From assembly GCF_000786695.1 (NCBI RefSeq), contig NZ_CP009962.1, positions 248,001 to 312,000 of the forward strand: a stretch of DNA of 64,000 bases, written 5' to 3'. Position 1 is the stretch's first letter. The number at the start of each line of letters is the position of its first letter. Made by a program: the position numbers and the translations under genes. The stretch is from Collimonas arenae. Its GTDB lineage: Bacteria; Pseudomonadota; Gammaproteobacteria; Burkholderiales; Burkholderiaceae_D. The notes under the pieces are model-generated. The model made no database searches and was not told where the DNA came from. It was given only the letters and a program-made list of their open reading frames with translations. Shown piece after piece: positions 61,443-64,000 of the stretch.

Positions 61443-61607
61443 ATGTCAGAAAAAACATGTGCAGCCTGCGATTACAAGCTTGACGAGAGTGCAATCAAGA
61501 TCAAGATCGGCGGCAAAACCGTCGAAGTCTGTTGCCAGGAATGCGCGCAAAAACTGCGCGACGCCTACGCCGCGATGCATCCAGCCGATGCGTCGTCAGC
61601 ACCATAA
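61443..61607 (+). CDS. Small four-cysteine metal-binding-type protein, 54 aa
   Basis: A 54-residue protein, MSEKTCAACDYKLDESAIKI through VEVCCQECAQKLRDAYAAM. The CxxC and CCxxC pairs about 20 residues apart make a TRASH/YHS-like zinc-ribbon module. The GGKTVEVCCxECAxKLR string is typical of small heavy-metal-binding proteins encoded beside transcriptional regulators. GGAG precedes the ATG at 61443. It lies 92 bp after the AraC gene, on the same strand. It may serve as a metal or redox sensor or chaperone (inferred). Confidence 0.72.
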   Translation: MSEKTCAACDYKLDESAIKIKIGGKTVEVCCQECAQKLRDAYAAMHPADASSAP

Positions 61608-61775
61608 GCGTGTGCGGTTACAGCCCCGCGGAAATGGCGGTCGAGAAATGAAAACATTGCCAAACTAGCGTAGCATCGGCAAGCGCGTTGCGCGGGGCAA
61701 CTCTGCCGGCCAAGGAAAGTGCGGGTTGCTCTGCTCGCCCATGATGTGCTGTTTTTTTAAACAACAAGGAGAATC

Positions 61776-62555
61776 ATGAATAACCTGAAACAGAAAGCGG
61801 AACAATTCCGGCAACTGCATATTCCAGGAAATCCTTTGGTGTTGTTCAATATCTGGGACCCGGGCAGCGCAACCGCGGTTGCCGCCGGCGGCGCCCTCGC
61901 AATCGCTACCGGCAGCTGGGCGGTGGCGCATGTCAATGGTTACGCGGACGGCGAGCAGGTGCCGCTTGATCTGGTCATCGGCAACCTGGAGCGCATCACG
62001 CACACGGTCGATTTGCCGGTCACGGTCGATCTCGAAAGCGGCTACGGCAGGACAGCCGCCGAGGTTGCAGGCGTGATCGAACGCAGCATCCGGGCCGGCG
62101 CCATCGGTTGCAACCTGGAAGACAGCTTCCCGGAAAACCGGACACTACGCAGCGTGACGGAACAAAGCGAACGCATCCGGCACGCCAGGAATGCGGCCGA
62201 CGGCCTGGACCTGCCGTACTTTATCAACGCCAGGACGGATATCTTCTTTCAGCCATCGGCGCCGCCGCATGACGACGCCCTGGTCGCCCTGGCGCTGCAG
62301 CGGGCGCATGCCTATGCCGAGGCGGGCGCGGACGGCCTGTTCGTACCGGGCCTGACCGATGAGCGCCTGATTGCAAGGCTGGCGGCCGAATCGCCGCTAC
62401 CGCTCAATGTCATGGTGCGCGAACAAACGCCCTCCTTGCCGCAATTGGCGCACGCCGGCGTGGCCCGGGTGAGCTACGGGCCAGGTCCATATTTAAAGCT
62501 GATGAAACAACTGGAGCAGGCGGCGCGGGATGCCTTGGGAACTACCTCTGCCTGA
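61776..62555 (+). CDS. Isocitrate lyase/PEP-mutase superfamily protein
   Basis: A 259-residue TIM-barrel enzyme of the phosphonomutase-like family. Motifs: NPLVLFNIWDPGSATAVAAGGALAIATGSWAVA, PVTVDLESGYGRT (Asp and Glu metal ligands), AIGCNLEDSFPENRTLRSVTEQSERIRHARNAAD and FINARTDIFFQ. The Cys of isocitrate lyase KKCGH is absent, replaced by the short GCNLED variant found in oxaloacetate decarboxylase-like and carboxyvinyl-phosphonate mutase-like proteins. It probably cleaves a C-C bond of a 2-oxo or 2-hydroxy acid. AAGGAGA precedes the ATG. Confidence 0.87.
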   Translation: MNNLKQKAEQFRQLHIPGNPLVLFNIWDPGSATAVAAGGALAIATGSWAVAHVNGYADGEQVPLDLVIGNLERITHTVDLPVTVDLESGYGRTAAEVAGVIERSIRAGAIGCNLEDSFPENRTLRSVTEQSERIRHARNAADGLDLPYFINARTDIFFQPSAPPHDDALVALALQRAHAYAEAGADGLFVPGLTDERLIARLAAESPLPLNVMVREQTPSLPQLAHAGVARVSYGPGPYLKLMKQLEQAARDALGTTSA

Positions 62556-62594
62556 ATCTCAGGCAGAGGCCGGAGATGGCTTGCACACAAGCTG

Positions 62595-62740
62595 TCACAG
62601 GAACTTGTAGGTCGCTTTAATCGTAAAGAAACGGCCGCGCGGATCGCCCTGCGTGATGTCGTAGCCGGAAGCGAAGATGAGCGGAATACCGGAGATGGCG
62701 GTAGCTGTCACAGTCGAAATTTTTCGTTAATGTTCAGGGT
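62595..62740 (-). pseudogene. C-terminal remnant of a TonB-dependent receptor
   Basis: The minus strand reads TATAISGIPLIFASGYDITQGDPRGRFFTIKATYKFL and a stop. The ASGYDxxxGDPRGRxFxIxxxYKF ending is the last beta-strand of TonB-dependent outer-membrane receptors, with the terminal aromatic signal (here followed by one extra Leu). Just upstream, in another frame, lies TLNINEKF, resembling the LNVNNLFDKRY segment. Everything else of the receptor is gone, so a large deletion removed it. Confidence 0.75.
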
Positions 62741-62750
62741 TCCCAAGGTG

Positions 62751-63041
62751 CTATTGTTCCAAAATGGTCGAAGCTGCGTTTTGAAGGGCTGTGCCAATCT
62801 GCTGCAAGATCTGTGATTGAACCGATGGGTGTTGCCAGTAGAGTGGGACGTCTAGCCAACGATTTGGCGCGATGCTCACAATGCGGCGTTCCTTTATTGC
62901 GTTTCCAATTAGTGACTCTGGTGCCAGGCACCACCCCAATCCTTGGGCGGCAGCCTCGATAAATCCTGTTGCGGTGGGAAGATAGTGTACTGGCGAATAC
63001 AAAGTAGAGATAGGACGTATCGAAACACCCCGTTCGAGCAC
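62751..63041 (-). pseudogene. C-terminal remnant of an ArgP-like LysR regulator
   Basis: A frame of about 96 residues, VHYLPTATGFIEAAAQGLGWCLAPESLIGNAIKERRIVSIAPNRWLDVPLYWQHPSVQSQILQQIGTAL. It matches the end of ArgP/IciA-type LysR proteins (GFxxAxxxGLGWGxxPExLI, then LDVPLYWQ). No DNA-binding domain or start of normal type precedes it: upstream frames are broken by stops such as the TAG near 63105. It abuts the receptor remnant. Confidence 0.75.
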
Positions 63042-63552
63042 TATCCTCCCTACTTCCCGGTAGTCTATATCTTCGCCTAAGAGAAGGACGACGTGAGTCC
63101 CCTAGGCCAGGTTCTTTCGAATACCTTCGTTTGGCGTCGTGGCTACCGCGCACATGAAATAGCAAACTATGGCGGTGTTACGCCAGAAGCCAGGAGAGTC
63201 ACTGCCACTTAGAGCTTGCCATCATTCCGGCATTCGCCACTGGAGTTGTCGTTGATGAGGCCAACGTCGATCCGATTCATCCCGCGCTACAAATTTAGTC
63301 CGTTCTGTCGGGAATGCTACTGCGGTCACGCTGACGAGTGAAGGAGGGCTCTTACGACAAGAAATTACGCTAATTATCCCGTGAGCAGCATTTGTCGGTG
63401 GGTTGGGGACTGATGTGAACGGGAAAGTCGCTTTGGCTGCCGCAGCCTACCTACGCCCCGACGCCAAGATCATCGATCGTAGATGTCCAATGACTTCGAC
63501 AAGGATTCGGAGCAAGGTAGCTACGATGGGAATAGCCGCGTTGCGACCGCTT
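63042..63552. other. Region without intact gene, decayed coding sequence
   Basis: Frames are short and interrupted. Protein-like pieces occur on the minus strand (LVSVTAVAFPTERTKFVARDESDRRW near 63270-63345) and on the plus strand (GTDVNGKVALAAAAYLRPDAKIIDR near 63405-63480), but I cannot assign either to a family. With the two remnants to the left this appears to be a decaying segment. Confidence 0.4.
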
Positions 63553-64000
63553 CTAGATCGGGAGACGGGTCGTTTGCTTGATTCGTCTGAGCGGGATCTC
63601 GGTTTCGACGTTGCGTATCCCTTTAATCTTTGTGAGCGTCTCCATCTGGAAGCGCTGATAGTCGTCCAGATCCGTGGCGGCGACGCGTAGGAGATAGTCG
63701 TAGCTTCCGGCCATCAGATGGCACTCAAGCACTTCTGGCGCTTTTTCCATTTCCTTTGCAAAGTGCTCGACTGTCGCTTTGTCCTGGCGCTCAAGCGTGA
63801 TTCGCACGAAGGCGGTAAAGCGCAGGTCAACGGCAGCGGGATTCAGCAGCGCGACATAGCAGTCGATGACGCCTTGCTCCTCGAGAAGGTTCACGCGGCG
63901 CAGGCACGGTGTCGCGGAGAGTCCGACGTGCTGCGCGAGTTCGGCATTGGTCCGGTTTGAATCACTCTGGAGCGCACGCAAAATGCGCTTATCTATTGCG
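63553..64000 (-). CDS. Lrp/AsnC-family regulator (N-terminus beyond window)
   Basis: A partial gene of 149 visible residues that continues past the right edge: reading in from the edge gives AIDKRILRALQSDSNRTNAELAQHVGLSATPCLRRVNLLEEQGVIDCYVALLN, the Lrp winged helix (A-DxxIL-xLQ-D-R opening). The RAM ligand domain follows: FTAFVRITLERQDKATVEHFAKEMEKAPEVLECHLMAGSYDYLLRVAATDLDDYQRFQMETLTKIKGIRNVETEIPLRRIKQTTRLPI, with the LMAGSYDYLL glycine loop that binds amino acids. Only about ten N-terminal residues should be missing. It probably controls an amino-acid gene to the right of the window. Confidence 0.92.
   Translation of the reverse strand, partial: AIDKRILRALQSDSNRTNAELAQHVGLSATPCLRRVNLLEEQGVIDCYVALLNPAAVDLRFTAFVRITLERQDKATVEHFAKEMEKAPEVLECHLMAGSYDYLLRVAATDLDDYQRFQMETLTKIKGIRNVETEIPLRRIKQTTRLPI

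Overview
The window reads as chromosomal DNA of a soil- or plant-associated betaproteobacterium of the Burkholderiales. The Oxalobacteraceae (Collimonas/Herbaspirillum type) fit best. This rests on gene content, GC-rich coding sequence and the many LysR/AraC/GntR regulator-plus-catabolism units; no marker gene is present to prove it. I see no rRNA, tRNA, CRISPR array, transposase or complete prophage.

Layout. 0-2.5 kb is an accessory patch: a SymE-like toxin gene behind a structured C4-like leader, an AT-rich stretch with gene debris, an unidentified 260-aa protein and a degenerate second copy of the leader. 3.1-10.3 kb is a D-glucarate/galactarate catabolic locus: ketoglutarate-semialdehyde dehydrogenase, 5-keto-4-deoxyglucarate dehydratase, FadR-type regulator, sugar-acid MFS importer and galactarate dehydratase. 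Two nearly identical 20-bp operator-like sites lie in its two promoter regions. 10.4-15.8 kb holds periplasmic sugar-oxidation genes: a lactonase, a two-subunit FAD dehydrogenase, an SMP-30 protein and a LysR regulator. 15.8-29.6 kb is mixed: GNAT, tail-specific protease, small detoxification enzymes (CMD, VOC, GFA), an ene-reductase fused to a quinone-oxidoreductase domain, a Tat-exported phospholipase C and a Mop-domain protein. 29.8-42.8 kb carries an oxidoreductase, an AraC/aspartyl-protease pair, a YcbK-type peptidase, CopC-CopD, an SDR, an exported hydrolase, a LysE exporter, an orphan PstS and free-methionine-R-sulfoxide reductase. 42.9-47.4 kb is a LysR-MFS-CoA-transferase-decarboxylase unit for a carboxylic acid. 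47.7-55.1 kb is a complete RND tripartite efflux operon followed by a convergent DHA2 exporter.

55.3-62.6 kb is the most unusual part. One reading frame of about 1180 residues joins a YfeX-like DyP haem peroxidase to a complete glycyl-radical-enzyme-like domain. A JmjC-type oxygenase gene diverges from it across a perfect 22-bp palindrome. An AraC regulator, a tiny four-cysteine protein and a PEP-mutase/isocitrate-lyase family enzyme follow. The right end (62.6-63.5 kb) holds gene remnants (TonB receptor tail, ArgP-like LysR tail) and a truncated Lrp-family regulator at the window edge.

Two families of short non-coding inverted-repeat elements punctuate the window, mostly just after stop codons. 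In family A a common core is found between different terminal arms; family B occurs as two nearly identical copies in opposite orientation.
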